Below are positions 1 to 11,689 of a stretch of 64,000 bases of DNA, piece after piece; position 1 is the stretch's first letter, and each line of letters starts with the position of its first letter. This DNA is from Prionace glauca (taxonomy: Eukaryota > Chordata > Chondrichthyes > Carcharhiniformes > Carcharhinidae). The stretch spans positions 64,822,860 to 64,886,859 of the forward strand of contig CM075760.1 in NCBI GenBank assembly GCA_037974335.1, read 5' to 3'. A program made the translations under genes and the position numbers. Below the pieces are notes generated by a model that had not been told where the DNA came from, did no database searches, and was given only the letters and a program-made list of their open reading frames with translations.

Positions 1-115
1 ATGAACATTTTAGCCAAACAAATATCCCGATACAGATAAAATGCCCATTTTAATATTAATCTATTGTAAATCTCCGAGTCCATTCTGTTGGGGGTGTGGA
101 AGGTGGGACGTGGAT

Positions 116-191
116 CCAGGCGCCGCCTCCAGCAGGGAATCAACAGGCGGCGCCTGGAAAGCCGCCCCCTTCTGCCGGGTATTTAAATACC
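116..191 (+). promoter_or_regulatory. VH promoter region with two palindromes and TATA-like box
   Basis: A perfect 13-bp inverted repeat (116-128 ccaggcgccgcct and 145-157 aggcggcgcctgg, 16-nt spacer) lies just upstream of a 14-bp perfect palindrome, ggtatttaaatacc at 178-191. The core of the second palindrome, atttaaata, is TATA-like and sits about 90 bp before the leader ATG at 279. I see no canonical ATGCAAAT octamer in the available upstream sequence. Its role as the VH core promoter is inferred from position. Confidence 0.55.
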
Positions 192-278
192 GCTCACTGG
201 GACCGGAATCCAACAGTCCGGGAGCTGGTTTGTTCACTGAGTTCCTGACACAACCATTTCCCCCAAATCACCAGAAAG

Positions 279-764
279 ATGAGGTCGGCCATTTCTCTCA
301 GTTTGTTGCTGACTTTCTTATCTGGTGAGTATTTTTTTATTATTGTTCAAGTCTCTCACTGTTACTGTCTCAGTGTTAGTCTCTCTCTGGAATGTTCCAG
401 AGTCAGCAATCATTTCACTAAGATTAATCCCTGGTGTTTTTGATCTATTTTTACAGGTGTCCAGTCGGATGTTGTGTTGACCCAGCCAGAGGCAGAGACC
501 GGGCGTCCCGGAGGCTCCCTGAGACTGACCTGTAAAACCAGCGGGTTCAATCTTGGCAGCTACTGGATGGGCTGGATCAGACAGGTTCCCGGACAGGGGT
601 TGGAATGGTTGACCCTCTACTACGATTCATCTAACACCGTCTACTACGCCCCAGGGATTCAGAATCGATTTACTCCGTCCAAAGACCTTTCAAACAGCAA
701 CTCCGTTTTGGCCATGTCGAACCTTAGAATCGAAGACACCGCCATCTATTACTGTGCAAGAGAG
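279..764 (+). CDS. Immunoglobulin heavy-chain variable segment (leader exon 279-324, VH exon 457-764)
   Basis: Germline VH segment encoding the antigen-binding variable domain of an IgM-type heavy chain. The leader exon starts at ATG 279 and gives a hydrophobic signal peptide ([15 protein letters not shown]), ending at a GTGAGT donor at 325. The VH exon follows an acceptor (ttttacag) and reads without a stop. It has FR1 with the first cysteine codon at 531-533, the W-I-R-Q FR2 motif, a short CDR2, an RFT-S-KD type FR3 with MSNL, and the D-T-A-I-Y-Y-C-A-R end with the second cysteine at 753-755. Coding sequence runs directly into a 23-spacer RSS at 765, so it is not pre-joined. Both canonical cysteines and the core tryptophan are present, and it looks functional. 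The split leader, length and FR3 wording match cartilaginous-fish VH. Confidence 0.95.
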
Positions 765-803
765 CACAGCGAGAGGAACCAGGGCTGGACCCGGACAAGA
801 ACA
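765..803 (+). promoter_or_regulatory. VH 3' recombination signal (23-bp spacer)
   Basis: Heptamer cacagcg at 765-771, spacer 772-794 (23 bp), nonamer acaagaaca at 795-803. It directly abuts the TGT-GCA-AGA-GAG end of VH. The heptamer differs from CACAGTG at one position, and the nonamer keeps the A-rich core. Confidence 0.93.
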
Positions 804-1140
804 GCTCCAGACGGAATTCAGCAACTTCCATTATAACTGGAAGGTAAATACCAGTATTAAACATGATAAAACCGACAGTGATCAGAGCCAAATCATAATC
901 GTTTTTAAAAAAAAGTAACAGAGAAAGCATTTAACAGTAAAATTTAACAAACTCACAGATATAACAGGGAGAGATTTTCACTTATTGTAGTTTCTGCAAT
1001 TACAACACTGGATATATTACCCCTTTTAGTATTTCTGACAGATTGTATTATATAAATAGCTGCCTACATTTTAAATTAGAGCAGAACTAATGGTTCATTA
1101 GAGGTGAATATTGAGCGGCAGGACTGAACAGAGTCACTCC

Positions 1141-1219
1141 AGTTTTTGTATGGGTGTGCGTCACTGTGAGATACAGTTTGTCACAGTGCTGAGAAAAGTG
1201 ACATCCTCATACAAAAACC
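1141..1219 (+). other. D1 segment with 12-bp (5') and 22-bp (3') RSSs
   Basis: The 5' nonamer agtttttgt (1141-1149), 12-bp spacer and heptamer cactgtg (1162-1168) flank a 13-nt D coding core (1169-1181, agatacagtttgt). The 3' heptamer cacagtg (1182-1188), a 22-bp spacer and nonamer acaaaaacc (1211-1219) follow. Both heptamers are perfect. With a 12-signal facing VH and a 22/23-class signal facing D2, VH-D1 and D1-D2 joins both obey the 12/23 rule. Confidence 0.93.
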
Positions 1220-1531
1220 TCAGAGAAGGATTTCGCTTCATATGTGATCAGTACCACTGCCGAATGCCAAACAAAGTGAAAATTTAACAAAATAATAGGT
1301 AGAAGCAGCCTTGCTTTATAACTTAAAATTGTTATAGAACTTCAGATTTATTTTATTTATTTACATGGTGAATGCACACAGAAAGTTTTAAGGTTTCTAA
1401 CCCCTTTTGTCAATATCATGACCAGTAAAAAAATAAATATCTCACTGGCTCACTTTTAAACGGCGTGGAAACAGGCTTTCGAAATAGCAGTAAAATCAAA
1501 TCTCTGTATTTTACAGTAAACAGCCGGCCGC

Positions 1532-1599
1532 AGTATTTGTCATGCTGTGTCTCACTGTGATAACTGGATGGCACAGCAGTTACTGTCAATACAAAAACC
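1532..1599 (+). other. D2 segment with 12-bp RSSs on both sides
   Basis: The 5' nonamer agtatttgt (1532-1540), 12-bp spacer and perfect heptamer cactgtg (1553-1559) precede a 12-nt D core (1560-1571, ataactggatgg). The 3' heptamer cacagca (1572-1578), 12-bp spacer and nonamer acaaaaacc (1591-1599) follow. The double-12 arrangement lets D2 join both the 22/23-type 3' side of D1 and the 23-type 5' side of JH. Confidence 0.92.
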
Positions 1600-1924
1600 C
1601 CTCAGCACTGATTGATTGAAGCTGGATCAGTGTCACTTTTAAATTCCAACTTTAATTACAGTACAGTATTATTTATGTCCAACACTGACCACATGACAAG
1701 GATGAAAATGGAAAATCTTGATAATGACTCAATTAGCAGTTGGTGCTTGCAAGAACATGTTCATGTGTTACTCTCTGTAACTTAAAACATTAGGGTCATT
1801 TATGAATGGCAAATGGTATCCAGAAATACAACTATAAGTTAATGAACATTAATTGATTTTACTTTTCCTCTGGTTTGTGAATATTTAAAATAATGGTGAT
1901 TTTCTGTCTTTTTTGTGCAGGGAC

Positions 1925-2011
1925 GGTTATTGTATGACACAGCCCAAGGAATGTGACACTGTGACTACTTCGATTACTGGGGTCAAGGAACCATGGTGAC
2001 GGTGACTGCAG
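1925..2011 (+). CDS. JH segment (coding 1964-2011) with 5' 23-bp RSS
   Basis: The RSS has nonamer ggttattgt (1925-1933), a 23-bp spacer and perfect heptamer cactgtg (1957-1963). The coding part reads YFDYWGQGTMVTVTA with the invariant W-G-Q-G starting at 1978. A GTAAG splice donor at 2012 leaves one base, which combines with the first two bases of C1 to make an Ala codon. The segment is in frame, has no stop, and completes framework 4 of the heavy-chain variable domain. Confidence 0.95.
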
Positions 2012-2448
2012 GTAAGAACCATGCACTTATTGAGTAACTGGTTTACATGCGCCTTTGTTTTATATTTCTGTCCCTACAAATCGTACATTTGTTTACATAT
2101 ATGTGGGTTTGGTGGATTCTCGGTTGAGAATTGTTACAATGTTTCCTGTGATTCTGCTGCAAAGGGGTTTTAGAATTCCGCTGTTTCTTGACAACAGGTG
2201 CTGCTGAGGGACTCAATCTCTAGTTGTTGTGATTTTGTGTTTATCTGTTGAGGTTACTGTGCGGTTGGATAACTTTAAAAGCAGAACGTCTGTAAAACAA
2301 TTCAGCATTTCTGCAATATTTAATCTCGGTGACATCTAGTGGATGCGGGTTGTATCATCTACTGCACAAGTGTTTGAAATCTAACCCAATATTTTTTTAA
2401 AGTTTAAAATTGTCTATATTTATCCAGTGAAAATGTTCCACTCACTCA

Positions 2449-5050
2449 CAATGCTGGTGCTGCTATGCAATATTTTCTGCTTATAGCAAACATTAATTAG
2501 TTTCGTGATGGGCGAAGTGGATGGAATTTATATTAAACATTTCTGTCAATATTATATTTGATTCTGTTGAAAGTGTTTTTAGAATTGTGCTGCTTCTGCA
2601 TGAAGCGGGGTTCTTTCTCACAATTTTGTGTGTTTTTTTCGGGTGAGGAGATTATGCATCTGGGTGATTTTAAATACGTAAAATTTGTGATTTAATTTGG
2701 TGTTTCTGCATTGTTTGAACTCAGTGACACTGAGCTGTTACACACTTTGTGATTGAATGCGAACAGTCTGCAGGTTCGCAACTGCTTGACGCAAATCTGC
2801 AAGCAGAAATCAGACAGGCTTTATTGTATTTTTATGTTTTAAATCTTAGGTGATGACGGTTTACACCATTTGTTCAGAACATAGTTTGTCACTGCATTCA
2901 CAATTTGGGTTCCCTGCAATGTTTAACCTCGGAGGCATTTGATGGCTGAAACTTTTACCATCCAAATGTTTAAATGTGTTTGAAATATGGCCCAAAATGA
3001 ATAAGATGTGATAAAGTTGTTACACTAATTTGTTGGGCATATTCCACCTCTTCGCAGTGTCATTGCTATTATTCCAGTTTTCTGTTTAGCTTAGTAATTG
3101 GTTAAGAGCTAGTTTGCTAGATTCATATTGAGATTTATTTTTGCAATGTTACATTTGATTCTGTTGAATGAATAATTGAGCTGCTTTTCCGTGAAACGGA
3201 TTCATTCCCTCATTGGTGTGTTTTGTTGTGTTTCAGCTGAGTAGATTCTGTTGTTTGGTCACTATGAATGTTTAAAATTTGTGAAATGGTTTGACTTTGT
3301 GGCATTATTTCTGCGTTGTTTAAAATCGGTGTCATTGAGAGCTTAGATGTTTTCTGGTTGAATCCAAACAATCTTTGAGTTTGAAAATCCTTGCAGGGAG
3401 AAAACAAACAGGCTTGGAAAAACAAAACTAAAAGGTATCACGGTTTTTTTTTAATATAAATTTTAGCTAACGCTTACAAATTCAAGTAAATCATAACTTT
3501 TCAAGCTCATTCGGACACTCGGTCGTTGATGCAATCACGAACTTCTCATTAACAAGGTTAATAGTAAAATTAATGTAAATTACACAGTTATTAATCGGTA
3601 ATATAACTCCACATTCACCTAAGATTAGTTTATATTAATAATTTAGCAATAATCCCCTTTAATAGCTCTGTTCTTTTCACACAATTAACATGACCAGAAC
3701 ATTTTCCAGACTGGAAATATTTTGTGACAATTCCAGAAGCTATTTCAATGACAATCACAATGCTGGTGCTGCTATGCAATATTTTCTGGTTATTGGAAAC
3801 ATTAATTACTTTGGTGATGGGTGAATTGGCTGGAATTTATATTAAGCTTTTCTGTCAATGTTACATTTGATTCTGTTGAGAGCGTTTGTAGAATTGTGCT
3901 GTTTCTGCATGAAGCGGGGTTCAGTCTCTCAGTGATGCGTTTTTTTTTCTGGTGAGGAGATTATATATCTGGGTGATTTCAATGCGTAAAATTTGTGAAT
4001 TATTTTGGTGTTTCTGCATTTTTTAAACTTAGTGACACTGAGCTGTTACACGCTTTGTGATTGAACACCAACATTCTGCTGGTTTGTAACTGCTTGATAC
4101 ATGACTGCAGGGAGAAATCAGGCAAACTTTATTGCATTTGTATTTTTAAAATCATATTTGATAACAGTTTACGCCACTGGTCAGAACATGGTTTGTCACT
4201 GCATTCACAATTTGTTTAATCTCGATGGCATTTGATGGCTGGAACTTTTATCATCCAAATGTTTAAATATGTTTGAAATGTGACCCAATATAAATAAAAT
4301 GTGATAAAGTTGTTATACTAATTTGTTGGATATATTCCACGTCCTCGCAATGCTATTGCTATTATTCCAGATTTTTGTTTAGTTTAATAATTGATTAAGA
4401 GCTGGTTTGCTCGATTCGATATTGAGTTTTCTTTTGCAATGTTACATTTGATTCTGTTGAATGAATAATTGAGCAGTTTTTTCTGTGAAACGGATTCATT
4501 CCCCCATTGATCTGTTTTGTTGTATTTCTGCTGAGGAGATTCTGTGGTGCAGTCAGTGTGACTGTTTAAAATTTGTGAAATGGTTTGGCTTTGTGGCATT
4601 ATTACTGCGTTGCTTAAATAGTGTTTTAACGGTGCCGTTGAGAGCTTAGATGTTTTCTGGTTGACCGCAAACAATCTTTGAGTTTGAAAATCCTTGTAGG
4701 GAGAAAACAAACAGGTTTGAAAAAAAACTAAAAGATATCACAGCATTTTTATAAATTTTAACTAACGTTAACAAATTCAAGTGATCATGACTTACAACGC
4801 TCATTCGGACACTAAGTCTTTGCTGCAATCACAAACTTTTCATGAACCAGTTTTATAGTAAAAATATTATACGTCAAACAATTTTTAATCAGTAATATAA
4901 TTCCCGATTCACCTAAGATTACTTTATATTAACAATTTGGCAGCAATCCCCTTTAATAGTTCTGTTGTGTTTTTCACACAATTAACATGACAAGAAAATT
5001 TTCCAGTCTGGAAATGCTTTGTGACAATTCCAGAAGCTATTTCAATGATA
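2449..5050. repeat. Direct duplication of about 1.3 kb in the J-C1 intron
   Basis: The stretch beginning cacaatgctggtgctgctat near 2449 recurs near 3759, and the two copies stay alignable for about 1.3 kb. Both end with a caattccagaagctatttca block (near 3730 and 5025). Each copy contains diverged internal sub-repeats about 600 bp apart that share an attctgttga... motif. No gene is visible. The open frames here lack any protein-family signature. Confidence 0.8.
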
Positions 5051-5406
5051 ACATGATGTTTTCACAGCCGTGCTCAGTTGAAGAAGATACTTTGCATTAA
5101 TCGCCATATCCCAGATTAAGTTCGCATTCACTGGAATGCGAGTTTTGCCGAATAAAACGTTGCTTTTTTGGCACTTTTTGTATCGGATTATTACATTTTT
5201 TTCTATGCAGTTGCAGCCAGATTATTCCTTCCAAGTATTTTTTTTTCTTTTAAATTAGATGTCGAGATAATTAATTCCTAATCTCATCTCAAAATTTGTG
5301 AAATGGTTTGGTGTTTCTTAATTGTTTTTGCATTGTTTCAACTCAGTGATACTGAGCGGTTCTGGCTAAACGAAATAAAAACTGCGTCTGAATATTCTTT
5401 TAGGGA

Positions 5407-5600
5407 TAAAGGAAAAAAGGTTTCGGAATATATATATATATGTATATAATATATATATTGTGTATGTATATAATATATATTACATATATTCCTAAACCTT
5501 TTTTCCTTTTTACATATATATGTATATACATATAATATATATATACACTATATATGTATATAATATATATTATGTATGTATATATTATATACAAGAGCAT
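5407..5600. repeat. AT-rich foldback in the J-C1 intron
   Basis: A (TA)n-like region with an imperfect inverted repeat. The left arm around 5411-5432 (ggaaaaaaggtttcggaata) is mirrored by the right arm around 5484-5506 (cctaaaccttttttcc side), giving a hairpin of roughly 22-25 bp with one mismatch around an AT loop. More TATATA repeats follow to about 5600. Confidence 0.75.
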
Positions 5601-5639
5601 TTTATTCATGTTAACTGATGCTGACATATTAAAATAAAT

Positions 5640-8280
5640 CATGAATTACATCTCTGTTAGGGACATTACACTACCCTGAGTCTGTTGTATTTGATGTGCT
5701 CATTTTTCAGGAAAAAAATGCATTTTTGCCTAGTTTTGGGGTTTGAAACAGACAGGGAGAACTAGTTAAAAGGCAAAGGCAGTTTTACAATGAACATCAG
5801 GTTAATTTAAATTCTTTTTTGTTGTTGTAATTTGACCTTTGATCAATTAGAACCAAACAGTTTATCTAAATTTGGCAGAGTGAACAGAATGTTCTGACAG
5901 TTGGAATTCGCTGACACTCAAGCAAAATTGTTCACATGATTGTTTTGGAGTTGTACTAAATTGCCAACAAAAACTGGCTCGAGATTGACAAATAAATGCT
6001 TGAAATTCAAAAATATTAATTTATATAAAAATGTCATGATATTATAAAAGTAACATTATCTCTGCACTTAATAATAACATCATTTCTCACATTACTGCTG
6101 GACTCAGGATAGAATTAGAGAAAGAATAAATGACAGACTCAATTCTTCTATTCTATCTGAACTTTATGTTAAATTCTCATTAAATATAATCATGAAGAAA
6201 AGCTCTGGGCTTTTATTCTGTAAGATGTTTTAATGTTACAGGGGATTTGAATCAATTATCCTCTTTGTGTTTGGACTGTTTAATTCAGATCTTTCTTAAT
6301 TAAACAATGTGTTCAGTAATTAAGTTATATGGAGGCTCTAAATTACTAAATCTAGGAAGCAGTATTATTGATTTCAAAGTGCCAGGCCGTTACAGTCTGT
6401 ACAAACTCATGTATTTATAGGACGTTTCGAGCTTATAATGAGACAATGTAGTAAAAGTGAAATATTGCGATGTGATTAGATGTAAATAAATGAATGACAG
6501 ATGTCTGAATGTTTCCATGCAGTAATTTGTAATTATTGTTTATCATTGTTCAAGATTTCATTGTAACTTAATTATATAACAATGTTGGGGCAGAAGCACG
6601 TTTGAATGATTGAAGACTCAGTTTATTACACAGAACAAATCAGCTGACAGGAGAACTAACTGGCAATTTACAGTAAATTAAAATATGATATTGGCGCAGA
6701 TTAATTTAAAACAAAATACCTTAAATATTGCACTGCTGTGCAAAATGCAATCCGTCTTAGATGGTATTTAATCGTATCAAAAATGAATTCAGAATCAAAA
6801 CATTACTTTACTCAGCTATACTCACTTCAATAAAGTGTTTTGTCTTGATCATGTTGTTAATTACATTAATTAAGAAATTAGATCAAATCAGGCAGTGATT
6901 TTCAATGTAAATCTTTCTTGGTTTGTTTACTTCTTATTGTGTCACTGCGTCTCTGTAGTGACACTGGACTGTTATTATGTCACTGCACCTCTGTTCGTGA
7001 TATCGAAATGTCCTGAATATGATGTTTTTGATTGCTCATTTTCAATGAAATTACATTTTACATAGTTTTCGAGATTTGAGATAGATAAAGAATTAAAAAT
7101 CGAGAAGAGTTCTGAAATGAATATCAGTTTAATTTAAAATAAGCTATTGATGTTTCTACTGTAAGTTGGCCATTGATCAATTAGAATCCAACAGTTTGAA
7201 TGAAACTGACAGATTGAACAGATCTTTCTGCTGGGCACTCGACTGTTGCACCGTTCGTGTCTGTTCTGTTTCTGTGCGCATGGTCACTTTGTTGGGATCA
7301 GGAAACTGTCTGACTGGTTGTAAATTTTCTGGTTTCTTCTCCTGCATTCCAGGGAATGAATTTCCATTTATTTCTTCAATACACTTGTACCTGTGAGAAA
7401 TGTGATAGTTTGACTTGATAGTTGACTCGGCGTCTCAGAAATGAGATCCCTGAAACATATTGTGAGCATCAGAGAGAGCAGAAGCATCAGACTGCAGAGG
7501 GAGAATTGGGTGATTTTTAAGCAGTGACGTACCGGCCTGAGCAATGTTCAATGAACAAATAAAAATGAGATTTACTATATCGTGCTCCGTACTGCAGCAG
7601 CCCCTGATCTGTTTGGTTTGACAGCTGAAGGGCCAAATGTATTTGCATCTTATTTTTAATCTTCTAAAGGCATTTTAGAGTTGTTTGCTCGGCCAGAATT
7701 TTTAATCTCCCCTTGAGAAATTGTTGATATGAAATATCCTTGAATGACTGCAGTCCATATGCTGCAGACATCCACCGTGCTGTTAGGCAGGAAGTTCTAA
7801 GATTTTGACCCGGCGACGATGAAATAACTGGAATATTGTTTCAAGTCAGGATGGCGTGTGATTTGGAGGGGAGCTTGCCGGTGATAGCTTTCATATGTGT
7901 CTGCTGCCTTTGTTGGGATGTAAAGACAGCGGGTTTGGACTGTGTATTCTATGGAGCCTTGGTGAGTTGCTGCAGTGCATGTTGTATATAATACACACAG
8001 TGCTGGCACTGCTTGTTCGTGATGGAAGGAGTGGATAGGGTGAAGGAGGGGGCGGGTAATCTTGTGGGTGGTTTGTGTCAAATTTCGTGAGACTTTACAG
8101 GTTTTGGTCATTGGAGAAAGAGGAAATCATTCAATTGTGACTGACTTGTGAACGATTTCAATGTTTTTCCAACCCGTGCCCCACAGTCCGTATTGTGCTC
8201 AATTGTCACTCCCACTTACTGTGTGAGTGGATGAGTATGTGTAGAGTGAGTGTGCTTTTCCACGCTGAATCAGCCAGAAA
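5640..8280. other. J-C1 intron, mostly unrecognised, with a second diverged duplication
   Basis: Intronic AT-rich sequence without a gene. A block near 5690-5890 (including ttgatcaattagaaccaaac) recurs diverged near 7015-7220 (ttgatcaattagaatccaac), about 1.33 kb away, matching the spacing of the earlier duplication. I see nothing else I can name in this stretch. Confidence 0.55.
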
Positions 8281-8872
8281 GTGATTACACACATCACACA
8301 CTCTCACACACATAAATAGACAAATACACACGCTCGTATTCTATCACACATGCACACACACATATGCACACTTACTTTCTCTCTCATTCGATATCTCTCA
8401 CAACATTCTCTTTCTCTCACCGTCGATATACACTCTCTCAAGTACAGAAACATACATTCTCTCACTCTCTTAATCAGTCTTTCATACCTTCGTACACAAA
8501 ACCACTCACACACACAGACCCCCACACATTGTCTCGTACACACATACACACACACACACTCACAAATGCAGTCTCACACTCTTGCGCACGCACTCTCTCT
8601 TCAACACTCTGTCACAATCTATTGTCTCACATTTATTCACACACACTCTCTTACAATTCCTTTTGCACATGCATCTCTCTCACTCTCTCTCTTTCACACG
8701 GACGCATACATTTCTATCTCACTTGCACACACTATCTCTCACCTGTACATTCCTGCTCTCACACACTAGCTCGCTCACAAACAGTCTTCACAAACATAGA
8801 CCCATGCACACACTCGAACACACACTCTTACACACAGCCAGTCTCTCACATAAGCCCAGACTCTCACACACA

Positions 8873-8926
<54 letters not shown>

Positions 8927-9170
8927 GACTCAAACACATTCCTTCTATCACCCACACACATTCCACACATCTTTCTCACTCACACGCAATCCCATGCAAA
9001 CTTTCACAGATTATTTTGCTTTTCAATAGGCACACTGCCCCCTCTTGCAAACGCAGCCTACTGTCTTGCACACGTGCAAACGCAGTCTATCACACATAGG
9101 CACCTCACACACACACATTCATCCTCTCTCGCTCTATCACACACACACACACACACATAGATAAACATTC
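8280..9170. repeat. CA/CT simple-sequence tract
   Basis: Almost 900 bp of cacaca, ctcaca and ctctct runs, including a pure (CT)n at about 8876-8909. Long open frames on both strands here are low-complexity (His/Ser/Leu/Thr-rich) artefacts of the repeat. Confidence 0.95.
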
Positions 9171-9224
9171 TCTTACACACTTTCCATCTCAGGTACGTCA
9201 GAGTGACTGTCCTTGACTTCATAG

Positions 9225-9410
9225 AATAGAATTATAGGATCCTACAGTGCAGATGGAGGCCATTCAGCCCATCGAGTCTGCATCAACACCAATCCCACCA
9301 AAGCCCAATCCCCATTACCACATATAATTATCCTAGCTAGCCCCCCTGCAACTAAGGGACAATTTAGCACGGCCAATCCATCGAACATGCACAACTTTGG
9401 ATTGTGGAAG
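9225..9410 (-). mobile_element. SINE fragment (elasmobranch tRNA-SINE family, tail part)
   Basis: The antisense SINE tail is recognisable by cctacagtgcagatggaggc, catcgagtctgca, caatttagca and ggccaatcca wording, which also occurs at 18518-18700 and, in the other orientation, at 61977-62172. Confidence 0.75.
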
Positions 9411-9979
9411 AACCAGGGGCAGTTGATCAAGGAGCTCGAGTAAAACTTAAGGAAATGAGTTTTGTCGGGAAATTCTTCTCTGTTTGGAGTCATATTTAGC
9501 ACAAAGCAAGATGGTGATGGTTGGTGGAGGTCAAACATCTAAGTTGAGAAATCACTGCAGGAGTTCGGCAGGGGACTGTTCTGGGACCAACAATCTTCTA
9601 TTGCTTCATCAATGACACATTCCATCCAACATGAGGTCAGAAGTAGGGATTTCCATGTGTTACACCAGACACAAAGGCACAATAAATAAGGAGGGACTTG
9701 TCTGAGACGAAGGCCGCCTGGCTCCCCAATACTGGTGTAAACTTGGTGTTTGATTCCTGTGTGACCCTAGTTTTGCTGGAAGCTTCCCTTCCAGCTCCCT
9801 CAGTCTGTCTATTTGTTCACTGATCCGTGTTTCTGAAAGAAAGGCCCCGACATTAAAGCAGCTGCCCGGTGATCTACACTGATTCCTGACTTTACACAGC
9901 CCTGTTACTGAAAGCTGATCAATGGAGAGAATCGGGAAAAGATCGATGGAGAGGGAGAGGAGGAGGTGGCTCACTGACT

Positions 9980-11620
9980 CTCTCACCCTCACCCTCACTC
10001 ACTCACTCACCCTCAATCTCTCATCCTCACTCAAAGAACTTCACTCACTCACCCTCAATCTCTCATCCTCACTCAAAGAACTTCACTCACTCACCCTCAC
10101 TTACCCACCTTCCCTCACGGACACACTCTCACTCACTCACCCTCATTCACTCACCCTCAATCTCTCATCCTCACTCAAAGAACTTCACTCACTCACCCTC
10201 ACTTAATCACCTTCCCTCACTGACACACACTCTCTCACTCACTCACCCTCATATGTAGAGAATCGGGAAAAGATCGATGGAGAGGGAGAGGAGGAGGTGG
10301 CTTATTGACTCTCTCACCCTCACCCTCACTCACTCACTCACCCTCAATCTCTCATCCTCACTCAAATAACTTCACTCACTCACCTTATCTTACCTACCTT
10401 CCCTTGCAGACACACTTTCTCTCTCACTCTCCCTCATTCACTCACCTTCACTCACTCAACCACAGTCACCCCCACTCACTCACCCTCATTCACTCTCCCT
10501 CACTCACTCATTCTCATTCACGCATATTCTCTCACACTCACTCACTCAACCTTGCTCACTCATCCACCCTCACGCACTCGCCCTCATGCACTCAACCGCA
10601 CGCACTCAACCTCACGCACTCACTGATCCTGATTCACCCTGCGTCACTCACCCTCACACACTCACTCACTCATTCGCTCACTCACTCTCACCCATTCTCA
10701 CTCACAAGCTCTCACCCTCATTCAACCTCACTCGTTCACTCAAACACACGTCCTGACTCACTCATCCTCATACACTCACTCACTCACAATCACTCACTCA
10801 TACTCGCTCATTCACTCTCACCCATCCTCACACTCACCCACAAGCTCTCACACACCCTCATTCAACCTCACTCATTCACTCAAACACACGCCCTGACTCA
10901 CGTATCCTCACACCCTCACTGACTCAGTCACATTCGCTCATTCACCTCCATTCACTCACTCTCACACCCTTAGTCATGCACCCACATTCACTCACCCTCA
11001 CGCACCCTCAATCACGCGCCTTCATTAAATCACTGTCACTGAGCCACCCACACTCATACACCATCACTCACTCAACCTCACTCACTAAACCTCACTCACT
11101 GACTTAGACCCTCAGTCAGTCACCAACATTCATACTCACCTTCATTCATTCATCCCAAAAATCCACCCTCACTGACCCAGTCTTACTCAGTCTCACTCAC
11201 CCTCAATAACACATCCTGACTCATTCAAACTCACCCCTCACTTACTCAGTTACATTCACTCCCTCACCCTCACTCACTCAATCTCACTCACTTTCACTCA
11301 CCCACCTCCACTAACCTTCACACATGCTCACTCACTCTCCCTCATTCTTTCAATCTTGCTTACCTACATTCTTCCAGCCACCTTCACTCACATTCAGCCT
11401 CCTTCAGTCCTACCCTCTCTCACACAGTCACTTACTCACGCTCTCTTACCCTCACCCACACTTGCTCACCCTCAATCACTCATCGTCACTCAAAGGACAT
11501 CGCTCACTTACACTCACTTACTCACCTTCCGTCACACATACACCACTACTCACCCACTCTCACTCATTTACTCACCGTCACACACTCACATTCTCTCACT
11601 CACACTCACTAAATCTGTGT
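9980..11620. repeat. CTCA / TCACTCACCC microsatellite-like tract
   Basis: About 1.6 kb of C-rich, G-poor tetranucleotide-derived repeat (ctcactcaccctca and variants) on the + strand. It includes larger internal duplications, for example the agaatcgggaaaagatcgat block at about 9930 and 10259. Open frames through it are simple-repeat shadows. Confidence 0.95.
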
Positions 11621-11689
11621 GGCGAAGGTCTGCAACGAGAGAGAAGAAAGATCTCAAGCAGCAGTTTGGTGTTTAAATGTGGGAGCTGC

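Noticed and set aside
7166-7396. 76-codon frame in the J-C1 intron
   Set aside because: No splice signals, no family resemblance, and it lies in a duplicated intron block.
8304-9160. Long overlapping open frames (up to 221 codons)
   Set aside because: Pure low-complexity translation of CA/CT repeats, open in several phases on both strands, with no domain or splice context.
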